DNA from: Bdellovibrio sp. BCCA
Lineage (GTDB): Bacteria > Bdellovibrionota > Bdellovibrionia > Bdellovibrionales > Bdellovibrionaceae
NCBI RefSeq assembly: GCF_037996825.1
Contig: NZ_JBBNAC010000001.1
Span: 1,922,001-1,986,000 of the forward strand
DNA length: 64,000 bases
Direction of reading: 5' to 3'
This document shows positions 34,395-43,865 of this stretch, piece by piece; position 1 is the stretch's first letter, and each line of letters opens with the position of its first letter. The notes beneath the pieces are model-generated. The model was not told where the DNA came from, did no database searches, and worked only from the letters and a program-made list of their open reading frames with translations. A program made the position numbers and the translations under genes.

Positions 34395-35579
34395 CTATTG
34401 TGCCCACTTAAGAACGATCTCATCACTTTGTTCAGAGATCTTTGAAAGCTTCTTGCCTTCAATATCCAATGCTTCAAGCTTCGTTAAAAGCTCTGGCGCC
34501 GGAATGGATGTATCCACTTCAAAACTGACGGCCTCAGAACTGACCAAACGCTCACGAATGTTTTTCACTTGAGTGATTTGTGAACGGATCTTTTCTTTAA
34601 GGCCTTCCATCATCGGAAGTGCATTGCGGCCACGCACGGTCAAACGAATCACCGATGTTCCTAAAGAACCTCTTTGCCACGCTTCCAAAACTTGAGAAGC
34701 CAAATCATTCGCCGTTGTTTCAATCACCTCACGAAGTTTTTTATCAACGGCACTTTCTAAAGAACCAGACTCTGTATCAAAACGACGAGACACGTCGGCA
34801 ATGGCGCGACCGTTACTCACTTGAGTAGCTGTCAGACGAATTTCAATGCGGAAGTTGTTCCCACGTTCGCCTTTATTTAAAAGCACCTGACCATCAATCA
34901 ACACCGGAGCATTGAAATACTGGGCAAAGAACTGCGCATCTTCACCGCCCGCGATTTTTTCGTTTTGAAAATCAGCCGGAACATTCGCTCCAAGACCTGA
35001 TTCAATGGGTTTAATCACGTAGAAATTATTTTTCTGGAAAGAGTTGCGAAGAGACTCTTCCAACAAACGACCTTCTTTGACGAGGAAGCCTTGTTGGTTC
35101 TTATCCAGAGGAAGCCACCAACGATAGCTGCGTCCTTGCACGCGGTCCACCCAGCTGATGACAGGTAAAACCACAGGAATGGCGTCGTTTTCGTTGAGCA
35201 AAGAATTTTCCTGAAGCATTTGCTTAAGGTCTCTTAAAGACACTTTCAATGCGACGGACATTTTAAACTCTTCACCTTCTTGATTGATCGGTGAAGGTTT
35301 CACAAACGGAATATAGCGTGCCGAGTTTTTAATAACTTTCGAAGTGATTAAAGATTTGTTCTTGAGAAATCTTTCTTCACCAATGAGTTCTTTAATAATG
35401 TCTTCAGAAACCTTTACGGCAGCCTGATCTTGAATATCTTTACGAGCCCCTTGCGGAGTTTTTTCTTTGGAGACACCTGAAAAGGTTCTATCCACAAGTT
35501 CGGCTTGTTGAGCTTTTACGGGACCACCTAAGAAGAATACACTTGCTGCTGCAACCATCAAAGCTAATTTCATTTTCAA
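34395..35579 (-). CDS. Secreted FlgT_N-like protein
   Basis: 394 residues with a signal peptide ending near VKA (residue 23). The mature N-terminus (GARKDIQDQAAVKVSEDIIKELIG..., YIPFVKPSPINQEGEEFKMSVALKVS) has the repeated-helix plus beta layout of FlgT_N/LPP20-type domains. The middle has EDAQFFAQYFNAPVLIDGQV and VIETTANDLASQVLEAW, like FlgT_M. Its stop is 11 bases before the ATG of the lipoprotein gene downstream, and its own ATG follows the dnaE stop with no gap. If the two genes are a split FlgT, the outer part here is not lipidated and the inner part is. Confidence 0.45.
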   Translation of the reverse strand: MKMKLALMVAAASVFFLGGPVKAQQAELVDRTFSGVSKEKTPQGARKDIQDQAAVKVSEDIIKELIGEERFLKNKSLITSKVIKNSARYIPFVKPSPINQEGEEFKMSVALKVSLRDLKQMLQENSLLNENDAIPVVLPVISWVDRVQGRSYRWWLPLDKNQQGFLVKEGRLLEESLRNSFQKNNFYVIKPIESGLGANVPADFQNEKIAGGEDAQFFAQYFNAPVLIDGQVLLNKGERGNNFRIEIRLTATQVSNGRAIADVSRRFDTESGSLESAVDKKLREVIETTANDLASQVLEAWQRGSLGTSVIRLTVRGRNALPMMEGLKEKIRSQITQVKNIRERLVSSEAVSFEVDTSIPAPELLTKLEALDIEGKKLSKISEQSDEIVLKWAQ

Positions 35580-38500
35580 CTAACTCCTCAACTCAATAAA
35601 ATCAGTACGGCCAAATAGGGAATGCACACCTTCAAAGAAATCATTGTTCACACTGATTCCCGGCGCATCGGTCATTTCCATCAAAACCTTGCGGTTCACT
35701 TCTGGAACTTCAATTTCCAAGCTGACAGTTGTTGTGCCTGGATAATCCTTCATTAAAGATTGTAATCTTGGATAGTCGTTAGGATCAATTTTATCTAGAC
35801 GCAAAACCATACGTTTTGTTTTCTTAAGAATGTCTTCCATCGGAGACACGGTATCGACCATGATTTTGGCGTTACCTTCTTCGACCTCAAGACTTCCGCC
35901 GATCAAGACCGGCCTTTCATCGCGAAGCTGCATTTCAAAGCGTGCAAAAGAATCCGGGAAGATCACAAGCTCGCAGCTTCCAGTAAGGTCTTCGACCTTA
36001 CCAAATGCCATGCGCGTTCCTTTTTTCGTAATCAACTCACGAAGCTCAGTAATAAGGCCAGCCACCACGACGCGCTTTTTACCCGCATCACGATTTTTCC
36101 AGTCTTTCTTAGCCGCTTTCATCGCTTCCGCTTCAGGAGACCCTGGAGCTGGCATTTGCGCTGGAAGGTCTGCCACTTTGCAAGAAGTCCAAAGCTCTGA
36201 CAAGGTATCAAAACCTTTCAAAGGATGGTCACTGAGATAAAAACCCAAAACTTCTTTTTCGTAAGAAAGCGAAGCTGTGCGCGACCACGGTTTTGTTTCT
36301 TCCAATGAAACTTTCGTTTCCGTTGAAGGACCTAAGTCAAACAACGAAGCTTGTCCCAACTCTTTGTCTTTTTGAAGACCTTGCGCGCGATCTAGATATT
36401 TTTGATAACCGGCCATCAACTGCGCACGGTGACCACCGAAGCCATCCAGAGCGCCTGCTTTAATCAAGCATTCGATAACCTTTTTATTCACACGACGAAG
36501 ATCAATCGAGTTGAAGAACTCATCCAAAGAAGAGAATTTTTTCTCTGGCAAGCTTTCACGGGCTTCAATGATCGCCTCCACGGCGTTTTGTCCGACACCT
36601 TTGATGGCGCCAAGACCAAAGTAGATTTCATCGTCATGCACGTCGAAAAGATAATCCGAGAAATTCACGTGCGGTGATTTCACCGTCAAACCACGTTTTG
36701 CAGCATCCTTCGAGTACTTCACGATTTTTTCAGTATCAGACAACTCGGTAGAAAGAAGTGCTGCGAAGAATTCCGCAGGATAATGACATTTCAACCAAGC
36801 TGTTTGCAACGTAACAACAGAGTAAGCAGCGGCGTGGGATTTATTGAAACCGTAGTCCGCAAACTTATACATCAAATCGAAAAGATCAGATGATTTCTCT
36901 TTGTTGTGACCGCGCTCCACCGCCCCCTTCATGAAGCGTTCGCGGTGCTTATCCATCTCCTCTTTGATCTTTTTACCCATCGCACGACGAAGCATATCCG
37001 CTTCACCGAGAGAGTATCCGGCGATCTTAGAGGCGATACCCATAACTTGCTCTTGGTAGACCATGATCCCGTAGGTCTCTGACAAGACTTCACGAGTGTC
37101 TTCCAAAAGATATTCAACAGGCGCTTTTCCGTGTTTACGGTCTGTAAAATCAGGAATATTCGCCATCGGACCCGGACGATACAACGAAGTGATCGCTGTG
37201 ATATCGGCAAATGACGAAGGACGAATTTTACGAGTGGCATCGGTGATGCCCTCACCTTCGAACTGGAACACCCCCGCCGTATCTCCACGCGACATCATTT
37301 CAAATGTCGCCGTGTCGTTCATAGGGATTTGTTTTGTCGTAATAACTTTATTGCGATTCTTCTTGATCAACTTCAAAGCCAAGTTGATGTGAGTCAGAGT
37401 TTTCAAACCCAAGAAGTCGAACTTAATCAAACCGATTTTTTCGGCGTGCTTCATGTCGTACTGTACGACTTGCTCTCCATCAGCACCCTTATACAATGGC
37501 GCATGCTTAACAAGCTGCCCATCACCGATGATAACCCCGGCCGCATGGATCCCCGCGTTTCGCACCATTCCTTCAACCCGCTGCGCAAGGTCGATGAGTG
37601 TTGCCACTGTGGGATTCATTTCCATCAGTTCCGTCAATCGCGGCTCCATCTCAAGAGATTCTTTGAGAGTCACACCGAGTTTATCTGGAATCAATTTTGT
37701 TACTTGGTCCGTTTCTGAGAACAACATTCCCAAAACACGACCCACGTCTTTGAGAGCCGCGCGTGTTTGCAATTTACCGTAAGTGATAATTTGCGATACG
37801 GATTCTTGCCCGTATTTTTCCGTCACATAACGAATCACTTCTTGACGACGATCCTGACAGAAGTCGATATCGAAATCCGGCATCGAGATACGCTCTGGAT
37901 TTAAGAAACGCTCGAACAGAAGAAAATTTGGAAGTGGATCTAGATCCGTAATTCTTAAACAATAAGCGACCAAGGAACCCGCACCGGAACCACGGCCCGG
38001 TCCCACAGGAATGTCGTTGTCCTTGGCCCAACCGATGAAGTCTTGGACGATCAAGAAGTAACCGTTAAAGCCCATGCGATCGATAATACCCAGCTCATAA
38101 TCAAGGCGGCTGTAGTAGTCGGGCTTTTTATCATCAGGAACGGCTTCACCGCGAGCTTCCGCTTCTTCAAAACGAACAAGCAATCCTTCTTTGGATTTAC
38201 GCGCGATAAAATCTTTCAACGTCTCTTCAGATCCTGTCGGGAACGTCGGCAAGTGATAGATCGGTTTTCCCGCATCATCTTTGATTTTAAATTTCACATC
38301 ACAGCGCTCAGCGATTTGCAATGTGTTGCTGATCGCCTCAGGGATGTCCGAGAAGGTCTCGATCATCTGCTCCGGTTTTTTGAAATAAAATTCATCCGTC
38401 CCCAAACGGAAGCGCGACTCATCACTCAAAGTTTTATTCGTTCCGATACAGATCAAAACTTCTTGAGCGATCTGATCGTCTTGAGTCATGTAGTGAACGT

Positions 38501-39119
38501 CATTGCTCGCAACCACAGGGACACCTGTGATCTTAGAAGCTTCCAGCAAGAAAGGATTGATCTGATCCCACTCAGGAACTCCAGTGCGACACATTTCAAG
38601 ATAAAGACGATCATCAAAAATTTCTTTAAGCTGTTTGATTTTCGCCAGAGCCGCATCCGGTCCCTCGCGCAAGAAAGCATCAGCGACTTCACCGCGAAGT
38701 CCGCCTGTTAAGCAGATCAAATCCGAATTGTATTCTTTGATCACTTCGTAATCGATACGCGGCTTCCAGTAAAAACCTTCTTGGTAACCAATCGTCGAAA
38801 GTTTGCAGAGATTTTGATAGCCCTTGATATTTTGAGCTAAGAACACCAAACGACGAGGACCTTGCGCTACTTGATCGCGGTCTTGTTTTTTCTCTAAACG
38901 CGAACCCGGTGCGATGTAGGCGTCCAAACCCAAAAGTGGTTTGACGTTGTTGTCTTTACAAGCAAAGTAAAACTCAACAGCGCCGAACATGTTGCCGTTA
39001 TCAGTGAGAGCCACCGCAGGCATTTGCATTGCTGCTGCTTTTTTAGCAATAGCTTTGACCCGGCAAGCGGCTTCCAAAAGGGAATATTCAGAGTGAACGT
39101 GAAGATGAACAAAAGACAT
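35580..39119 (-). CDS. dnaE: DNA polymerase III subunit alpha DnaE
   Basis: 1,179 residues, close to the E. coli length of 1,160. The N-terminal PHP domain starts FVHLHVHSEYSLLEAA. The catalytic palm has MPDFDIDFCQDRR (around residues 412-424), GPGRGSGAGSLVAY and YRPGPM, followed by the helix-hairpin-helix region (FFNSIDLRRVNKKVIECLIKAGALDGF) and an OB domain (VVVAGLITELRELITKKGTRM). It is the replicative polymerase. The PHP metal site is degenerate: TDNGNM in place of TDHGN and GLDAY in place of G-x-E-x-Y. So a separate epsilon exonuclease is expected. A strong hairpin separates it from the gene upstream. Confidence 0.95.
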   Translation of the reverse strand: MSFVHLHVHSEYSLLEAACRVKAIAKKAAAMQMPAVALTDNGNMFGAVEFYFACKDNNVKPLLGLDAYIAPGSRLEKKQDRDQVAQGPRRLVFLAQNIKGYQNLCKLSTIGYQEGFYWKPRIDYEVIKEYNSDLICLTGGLRGEVADAFLREGPDAALAKIKQLKEIFDDRLYLEMCRTGVPEWDQINPFLLEASKITGVPVVASNDVHYMTQDDQIAQEVLICIGTNKTLSDESRFRLGTDEFYFKKPEQMIETFSDIPEAISNTLQIAERCDVKFKIKDDAGKPIYHLPTFPTGSEETLKDFIARKSKEGLLVRFEEAEARGEAVPDDKKPDYYSRLDYELGIIDRMGFNGYFLIVQDFIGWAKDNDIPVGPGRGSGAGSLVAYCLRITDLDPLPNFLLFERFLNPERISMPDFDIDFCQDRRQEVIRYVTEKYGQESVSQIITYGKLQTRAALKDVGRVLGMLFSETDQVTKLIPDKLGVTLKESLEMEPRLTELMEMNPTVATLIDLAQRVEGMVRNAGIHAAGVIIGDGQLVKHAPLYKGADGEQVVQYDMKHAEKIGLIKFDFLGLKTLTHINLALKLIKKNRNKVITTKQIPMNDTATFEMMSRGDTAGVFQFEGEGITDATRKIRPSSFADITAITSLYRPGPMANIPDFTDRKHGKAPVEYLLEDTREVLSETYGIMVYQEQVMGIASKIAGYSLGEADMLRRAMGKKIKEEMDKHRERFMKGAVERGHNKEKSSDLFDLMYKFADYGFNKSHAAAYSVVTLQTAWLKCHYPAEFFAALLSTELSDTEKIVKYSKDAAKRGLTVKSPHVNFSDYLFDVHDDEIYFGLGAIKGVGQNAVEAIIEARESLPEKKFSSLDEFFNSIDLRRVNKKVIECLIKAGALDGFGGHRAQLMAGYQKYLDRAQGLQKDKELGQASLFDLGPSTETKVSLEETKPWSRTASLSYEKEVLGFYLSDHPLKGFDTLSELWTSCKVADLPAQMPAPGSPEAEAMKAAKKDWKNRDAGKKRVVVAGLITELRELITKKGTRMAFGKVEDLTGSCELVIFPDSFARFEMQLRDERPVLIGGSLEVEEGNAKIMVDTVSPMEDILKKTKRMVLRLDKIDPNDYPRLQSLMKDYPGTTTVSLEIEVPEVNRKVLMEMTDAPGISVNNDFFEGVHSLFGRTDFIELRS

Positions 39120-39137
39120 GATAATTTCATATCTTAG

Positions 39138-39164
39138 CCCCCTTTTTTATTCAATAAAAGGGGG
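39138..39164 (-). terminator. Hairpin between the upstream membrane-protein gene and dnaE
   Basis: Arms CCCCCTTTT and AAAAGGGGG (nine pairs) around a nine-base A/T loop. It lies 26 bases past the stop of the gene ending at 39191 and 18 bases before the dnaE start, so dnaE probably has its own promoter or takes read-through. No U-tract follows. Confidence 0.6.
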
Positions 39165-39190
39165 TTCTCGACCTCTGAAAACTCAGCGCG

Positions 39191-40159
39191 TTAGAGAGTT
39201 CTTAACTGCACAATGGGATGCACCGAAACTCCAGAAGGAATTTGCGCCGAATTCAGATCAAACTGATCGTTTTTAACAGGAATTTTGAGAGTTTTTGTGC
39301 CCTTGCCCCCATCCAAAACGATTTTGAGGAGGACTCCAGAAATCGCTGACGGAGAGGTCGCCCCATCGATATTCCAAAGACGAACCTGATCGTCTTGAAT
39401 CTCGATTTTCCCGCTGCCGGGAACGGAGGGATCTTTTTCAAGTTTTACTTCCAAAACGCTCACCGCATAGCCGCTTGCTACATCCATATCGACTTGCAGT
39501 TTTTGTTTGAGAGCTTCGTTGGCGTACTTGATTAAAATCGCCGCCTCTTTACCCGCATCCGGAGTCACGAAATCACGATCGCGTGTCGAGTCTTGGGAAA
39601 TCACACCGATATAACGAATTCTTAAATCAGAATTTGGAACTTCGAGCGAAAAGGGTTGAAACACTTTTTCGTGATAAGAAAAATCATTGAACGACATCAA
39701 AAGGCGTCCTGATTCAATATCAAAAAGGCGATAGCCGGTCATTTCAGCACAGCATCCGCCAAGCCCCGAAACCACGACAGGTTGACTGCCATGGACATTC
39801 AGCTCTGTGGCTTGCTCCGTCTTTCCCCAAAGAACAGTTTCAAGACGAGGCCCTTTACGAATACTCCAAGAAATATTTCCCGCAATACCTTCTGCATCTA
39901 GAAACTGATTCACGGTTTTAGCGCTGCTTACTAAAAACAACTCTTCGCCGCCTTGCTGAGTGTATTTGCGGTACACATCATAGTCTTGCGACATCGTTGT
40001 CATTGTGCGTGCTCCCTCAGGGCTTTTTACAAGTTTAAAACTTGAAATGCCGGAGCTTTCATAAAGAAGTTCCCCTGCCGCAGCCAATGCGACGATCGCA
40101 GAAAGAACAATAAAAAAGGTCAGGGCCTTTGAGGTGCGAAGAAACTTTTTTGTTTTCAT
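39191..40159 (-). CDS. Membrane-anchored exported protein, unknown
   Basis: 322 residues with a basic start and one uncleaved-looking hydrophobic helix (about 13-33). The rest is an extracytoplasmic beta-rich body with two adjacent cysteines (GGCCAEM) and repeated strand-like stretches (VSVLEVKLEKDPSVP, VLLKIVLDGGKGTKTLKIPV). I do not recognise a family. It is a single gene between guaA and dnaE, separated from dnaE by a hairpin. Confidence 0.6.
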   Translation of the reverse strand: MKTKKFLRTSKALTFFIVLSAIVALAAAGELLYESSGISSFKLVKSPEGARTMTTMSQDYDVYRKYTQQGGEELFLVSSAKTVNQFLDAEGIAGNISWSIRKGPRLETVLWGKTEQATELNVHGSQPVVVSGLGGCCAEMTGYRLFDIESGRLLMSFNDFSYHEKVFQPFSLEVPNSDLRIRYIGVISQDSTRDRDFVTPDAGKEAAILIKYANEALKQKLQVDMDVASGYAVSVLEVKLEKDPSVPGSGKIEIQDDQVRLWNIDGATSPSAISGVLLKIVLDGGKGTKTLKIPVKNDQFDLNSAQIPSGVSVHPIVQLRTL

Positions 40160-40246
40160 TCGCAGAAAACTAACAAAGCTTCTTCGCAGTGTTGAAGTTA
40201 CAACGCCTTCATTACGGAGTATTAAAACTTAACGAGTGCTTTTACT

Positions 40247-41767
40247 TTATTCCCACTCGATGGTTCCAGGGGGTTTGCTGGTCACATCGTAAACGACGCG
40301 ATTCACGCCTTTAACTTTGTTAGTTATCAAATTTGAAACTTCTCGTAAGAATTGAAATTCAAATGGATACCAATCCGCCGTCATGCCATCACTGGAAGTC
40401 ACAGCCCGCAAAGCCAGGACATGGTCGTATGTTCTTGAGTCCCCTTGCACGCCCACTGTTTTTACCGGAAGCAAAACACAGAATGCTTGCCAGATGTGTT
40501 CATAAAGACCACGTCGACGAAGTTCAGAAATAAATACATCATCGCACTCTTTAAGAATGTGCAGTTTTTCTTTCGTCACTTCACCAAGAACACGAATCGC
40601 AAGTCCTGGTCCCGGAAAAGGATGACGCCAGAGCATTTCTTTAGGAAGACCTAACTGCGCTCCTAAAGCACGCACTTCGTCCTTAAAAAGTTCACGCACA
40701 GGCTCTACAAGCCCCAGCTTCATTTTTTCTGGAAGGCCGCCGACATTGTGATGCGATTTAATCGTCACGCTGCCACCAACGGAAGAGACACTTTCAATCA
40801 CGTCTGGATAAAGTGTCCCTTGAGCTAACCACTTGATCGGAAGTTTGTGATCGTAACTCTTATCAAAAACTTCAATAAACACACGGCCGATGGTTTTTCT
40901 TTTTTCTTCAGGATCTGTTTTTCCCGCGAGAGCTGATAAAAATTCTTCGGAAGCATCCACTCCACGAACATTCAAACCAATCTTGCGATAATTTTCTAAA
41001 ACAGTTTCGTATTCGTTCTTACGAAGAAGACCATTATCAACAAAAACGCAATGAACACGATCCGCACCCAAAGCCTTGGTCAAAAGTGTCGCAACCACCG
41101 TGGAATCAACACCACCGCTTAAGCCGACAAGAACGTGATCTGTAGGTCCAACTTTTTCTTGCGCTTCTTTGATCAATAAATCTTTGATATGAGGCGCATC
41201 CCAATTTGCAGCGGCTCCACACATGTCTTGAGCAAAGTATTTTAATAAATCATTTCCGTGATCTGTGTGAGCAACCTCAGGATGAAATTGAAGAGCCAAA
41301 ACATTGGGACCCTTCATCGCTGCCGGATGATTTCCATCAGAGTTTGCAATGATTTGAAAACCTTCAGGAACTTTTTCAACCACGTCACCGTGACTCATCC
41401 AAACTTTTTGCTTTTCAGGAACACCCTTTACGACGGAAGTCCATGTTACATAATTGAGGCCGTACTCACGATGATCTGCACGAGAAACCTTGCCACCTAA
41501 CTGGTGAGTCAAAAGTTGCATTCCATAACAAACACCCAAAAGAGGACTTATGTTACGAAGTTCAGCGACGTCCCTGCGAGGGGAACCCTCTTCATAAACG
41601 GAATTAGGTCCGCCACTTAAAATAATCCCATAAGGATTTTTTTTACGAATTTCTTCCGTCGCATATTTGTAAGAATGAATCTCTGAATAAAAACCCAGTT
41701 CACGCAAACGGCGGGCAATCAGTTGTGTAAATTGAGAACCGAAATCGAGAATAATAAAACCGCGCAT
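40247..41767 (-). CDS. guaA: GMP synthase (glutamine-hydrolysing)
   Basis: 506 residues. A class I glutamine amidotransferase half has the nucleophile GVCYGMQ, an oxyanion GGPNSVYEEG and HPEVAHT. The ATP-pyrophosphatase half has the P-loop GLSGGVDSTV, and the C-terminal dimerisation part ends VYDVTSKPPGTIEWE. It converts XMP to GMP with ATP and glutamine. It is three bases downstream of guaB, so the guanine branch is one transcriptional unit. Confidence 0.96.
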   Translation of the reverse strand: MRGFIILDFGSQFTQLIARRLRELGFYSEIHSYKYATEEIRKKNPYGIILSGGPNSVYEEGSPRRDVAELRNISPLLGVCYGMQLLTHQLGGKVSRADHREYGLNYVTWTSVVKGVPEKQKVWMSHGDVVEKVPEGFQIIANSDGNHPAAMKGPNVLALQFHPEVAHTDHGNDLLKYFAQDMCGAAANWDAPHIKDLLIKEAQEKVGPTDHVLVGLSGGVDSTVVATLLTKALGADRVHCVFVDNGLLRKNEYETVLENYRKIGLNVRGVDASEEFLSALAGKTDPEEKRKTIGRVFIEVFDKSYDHKLPIKWLAQGTLYPDVIESVSSVGGSVTIKSHHNVGGLPEKMKLGLVEPVRELFKDEVRALGAQLGLPKEMLWRHPFPGPGLAIRVLGEVTKEKLHILKECDDVFISELRRRGLYEHIWQAFCVLLPVKTVGVQGDSRTYDHVLALRAVTSSDGMTADWYPFEFQFLREVSNLITNKVKGVNRVVYDVTSKPPGTIEWE

Positions 41768-41770
41768 GGA

Positions 41771-43234
41771 TTAGCTCTCCAAACGATAGTTAGGAGCTTC
41801 TTTCGTGATACTCACATCATGCACGTGAGATTCACGAAGACCCATGGCCGTGATTTGCACGAATTTCGCTTTTGTCTGAAGCTCATCGATATTGCGCGCA
41901 CCGAGATAACCCATTCCGGATTTCACGCCGCCCACAAGTTGATGAATAACTGCGGAAGCAGCCCCTTTGTAAGCCACTTTTCCTTCGATACCTTCAGGAA
42001 CCAGTTTTTCGTTTTCTTCGATATCCATTTGACCATAGCGATCTTTAGAACCGCGAGACATGGCACCGATACTTCCCATACCGCGATAAACTTTATAAGT
42101 ACGGCCTTGGAAAAGAATCGTTTCGCCTGGAGATTCTTCAGCACCCGCCAAAAGATTTCCGATCATCACGGAGTTTGCACCCAAGGCTAAAGCTTTTGTG
42201 ATATCACCGGAATACTTAATACCGCCGTCGGCGATGATTGTTTTCCCGCGCGCTTTGGCGGCTTTCGCACACTCAATCACGGCAGAAATTTGTGGCATAC
42301 CGACACCGGCCACCACGCGTGTTGTACAGATACTTCCAGGTCCAACACCGACTTTAACGACTTCAGCCCCTGCATCGATCAACGCATTCGTACCATCTGC
42401 TGTCACAACGTTACCGGCAACGATGATGATCTCTTTATGTTTTTGCGCGATATGTTTTACCATCTCAATCACATTTTTAGAGTGACCGTGAGCCGTATCC
42501 ACACAAAGAACATCCACACCGGCTGCCACCAAGGCTTCTGCTCTTTCTTTAGAATCTGCACCCACGCCTACAGCCGCACCGACGAAAAGACGACCGTGCT
42601 CATCTTTCGTTGCTTGCGGATAGTTTTTGGCTTTTTCGATATCTTTGATCGTGATGAGACCTTTTAATTTTCCTTTTGCATCCACCACAGGCAATTTTTC
42701 GATACGGTGTTTTTGCAAAATCTTTTTAGCTTCTTCAAGAGTCGTTCCCATTTTCGCCGTGACAAGATTTTCTTTTGTCATCAAGTTGCGAATGGGTTGA
42801 TCGAAGTTTTCTTCAAAACGCAAATCGCGATTGGTTAGAATCCCCATCAGTATTCCATCAATCGTGATCGGCACACCACTGATCGAATATTTCTCCATCA
42901 GGTCGACAGCTTCTTGCACTAAATGATCCGGCCCCAATGTGATCGGATCTAAAATCATTCCGGCTTCGTATTTTTTTACTTTTTCAACTTCAAGAGCTTG
43001 TTTGTCGATATCCAGATTTTTGTGAATGATACCCAAGCCACCATTTTGCGCCATCACGCGCGCAATGCGATTTTCTGTGACCGTATCCATCGCAGCAGAA
43101 ATAATCGGCGTGTTTAGATATTTTCCTCGTGCAAACAAAGATCGGGGCACGACTTCAGTCGGCGTGATTTCAGAATATTGTGGAAGAAGAAGAATATCGT
43201 CAAAAGTTAAGGCATAAGGCACTTGGCGTTCCAT
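41771..43234 (-). CDS. guaB: IMP dehydrogenase
   Basis: 487 residues. The TIM-barrel opens [15 protein letters not shown]. Two CBS domains form the insert ([26 protein letters not shown] and [29 protein letters not shown]), and the catalytic loop is [15 protein letters not shown]. The flap carries [10 protein letters not shown] and the C-terminus has [15 protein letters not shown]. It oxidises IMP to XMP with NAD, the committed step to guanine nucleotides. It forms a tight operon with guaA. Confidence 0.96.
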   Translation of the reverse strand: MERQVPYALTFDDILLLPQYSEITPTEVVPRSLFARGKYLNTPIISAAMDTVTENRIARVMAQNGGLGIIHKNLDIDKQALEVEKVKKYEAGMILDPITLGPDHLVQEAVDLMEKYSISGVPITIDGILMGILTNRDLRFEENFDQPIRNLMTKENLVTAKMGTTLEEAKKILQKHRIEKLPVVDAKGKLKGLITIKDIEKAKNYPQATKDEHGRLFVGAAVGVGADSKERAEALVAAGVDVLCVDTAHGHSKNVIEMVKHIAQKHKEIIIVAGNVVTADGTNALIDAGAEVVKVGVGPGSICTTRVVAGVGMPQISAVIECAKAAKARGKTIIADGGIKYSGDITKALALGANSVMIGNLLAGAEESPGETILFQGRTYKVYRGMGSIGAMSRGSKDRYGQMDIEENEKLVPEGIEGKVAYKGAASAVIHQLVGGVKSGMGYLGARNIDELQTKAKFVQITAMGLRESHVHDVSITKEAPNYRLES

Positions 43235-43294
43235 AAACTCACTCCTGGCAGGGTTTCCCCATTCTGAGATGAATCGCCTCAGAGTTCAAGCACT

Positions 43295-43810
43295 TCAGTC
43301 TTGGTACCAGGTTTTGTAGAGCAAATAATTATCCGCGGATTTCTCAAGAAGATCGACTTCCTCGTCTGTGAGCGATCTTTTCACTTTGCCAGGACGTCCC
43401 ACAACCAGACTGCGCGGAGGAATCTGAGTTCCCTCAGTTAAAAGAGTGCCAGCTCCAATTAAACAATGTTCGCCCACCTTCACACCGTCCATCACGATGG
43501 AACCCATGCCGACCAAAGTGCCACGACCGATTTCGCAACCGTGCAACATAACCAAATGTCCAATAGTCACGCGATCATGAAGCGTCGTTCCCCATTTTCC
43601 ATAAGTGCCGTGAATCACACTTCCGTCCTGAACATTGACCTCTTTGCCAATACGAATCGGCATCACGTCACCACGAATGACCACGTTGTACCAAATCGAA
43701 GATCCCTCACCGATTTCAACATCACTGATCAGACGCGCATTATCCGCAATAAAAACATTTTCAGCGACAACCGGAGACATACCACGGGCACGAACAAAGA
43801 TATCACTCAT
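43295..43810 (-). CDS. Gamma-class carbonic anhydrase-like hexapeptide protein (YrdA type)
   Basis: 171 residues from the ATG at 43810, which has AAGAGG in front. A longer frame upstream would overlap the patatin gene and starts without a ribosome site. Left-handed beta-helix repeats are plain (IADNARLISDVEIGEGSSIWYNVVIRGD, VNVQDGSVIHG), and the zinc-type histidines are in IHGT, TIGHLVMLHGCEIG. The family includes carbonic anhydrases and inactive YrdA-type proteins, and activity cannot be told by eye. It is 55 bases after the patatin gene on the same strand and 60 bases before guaB. Confidence 0.85.
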   Translation of the reverse strand: MSDIFVRARGMSPVVAENVFIADNARLISDVEIGEGSSIWYNVVIRGDVMPIRIGKEVNVQDGSVIHGTYGKWGTTLHDRVTIGHLVMLHGCEIGRGTLVGMGSIVMDGVKVGEHCLIGAGTLLTEGTQIPPRSLVVGRPGKVKRSLTDEEVDLLEKSADNYLLYKTWYQD

Positions 43811-43865
43811 AAAAACCTCTTCTCCCAAAAGGTACGCCGTACCTTTTTGTATTGCAACGCAAGAT

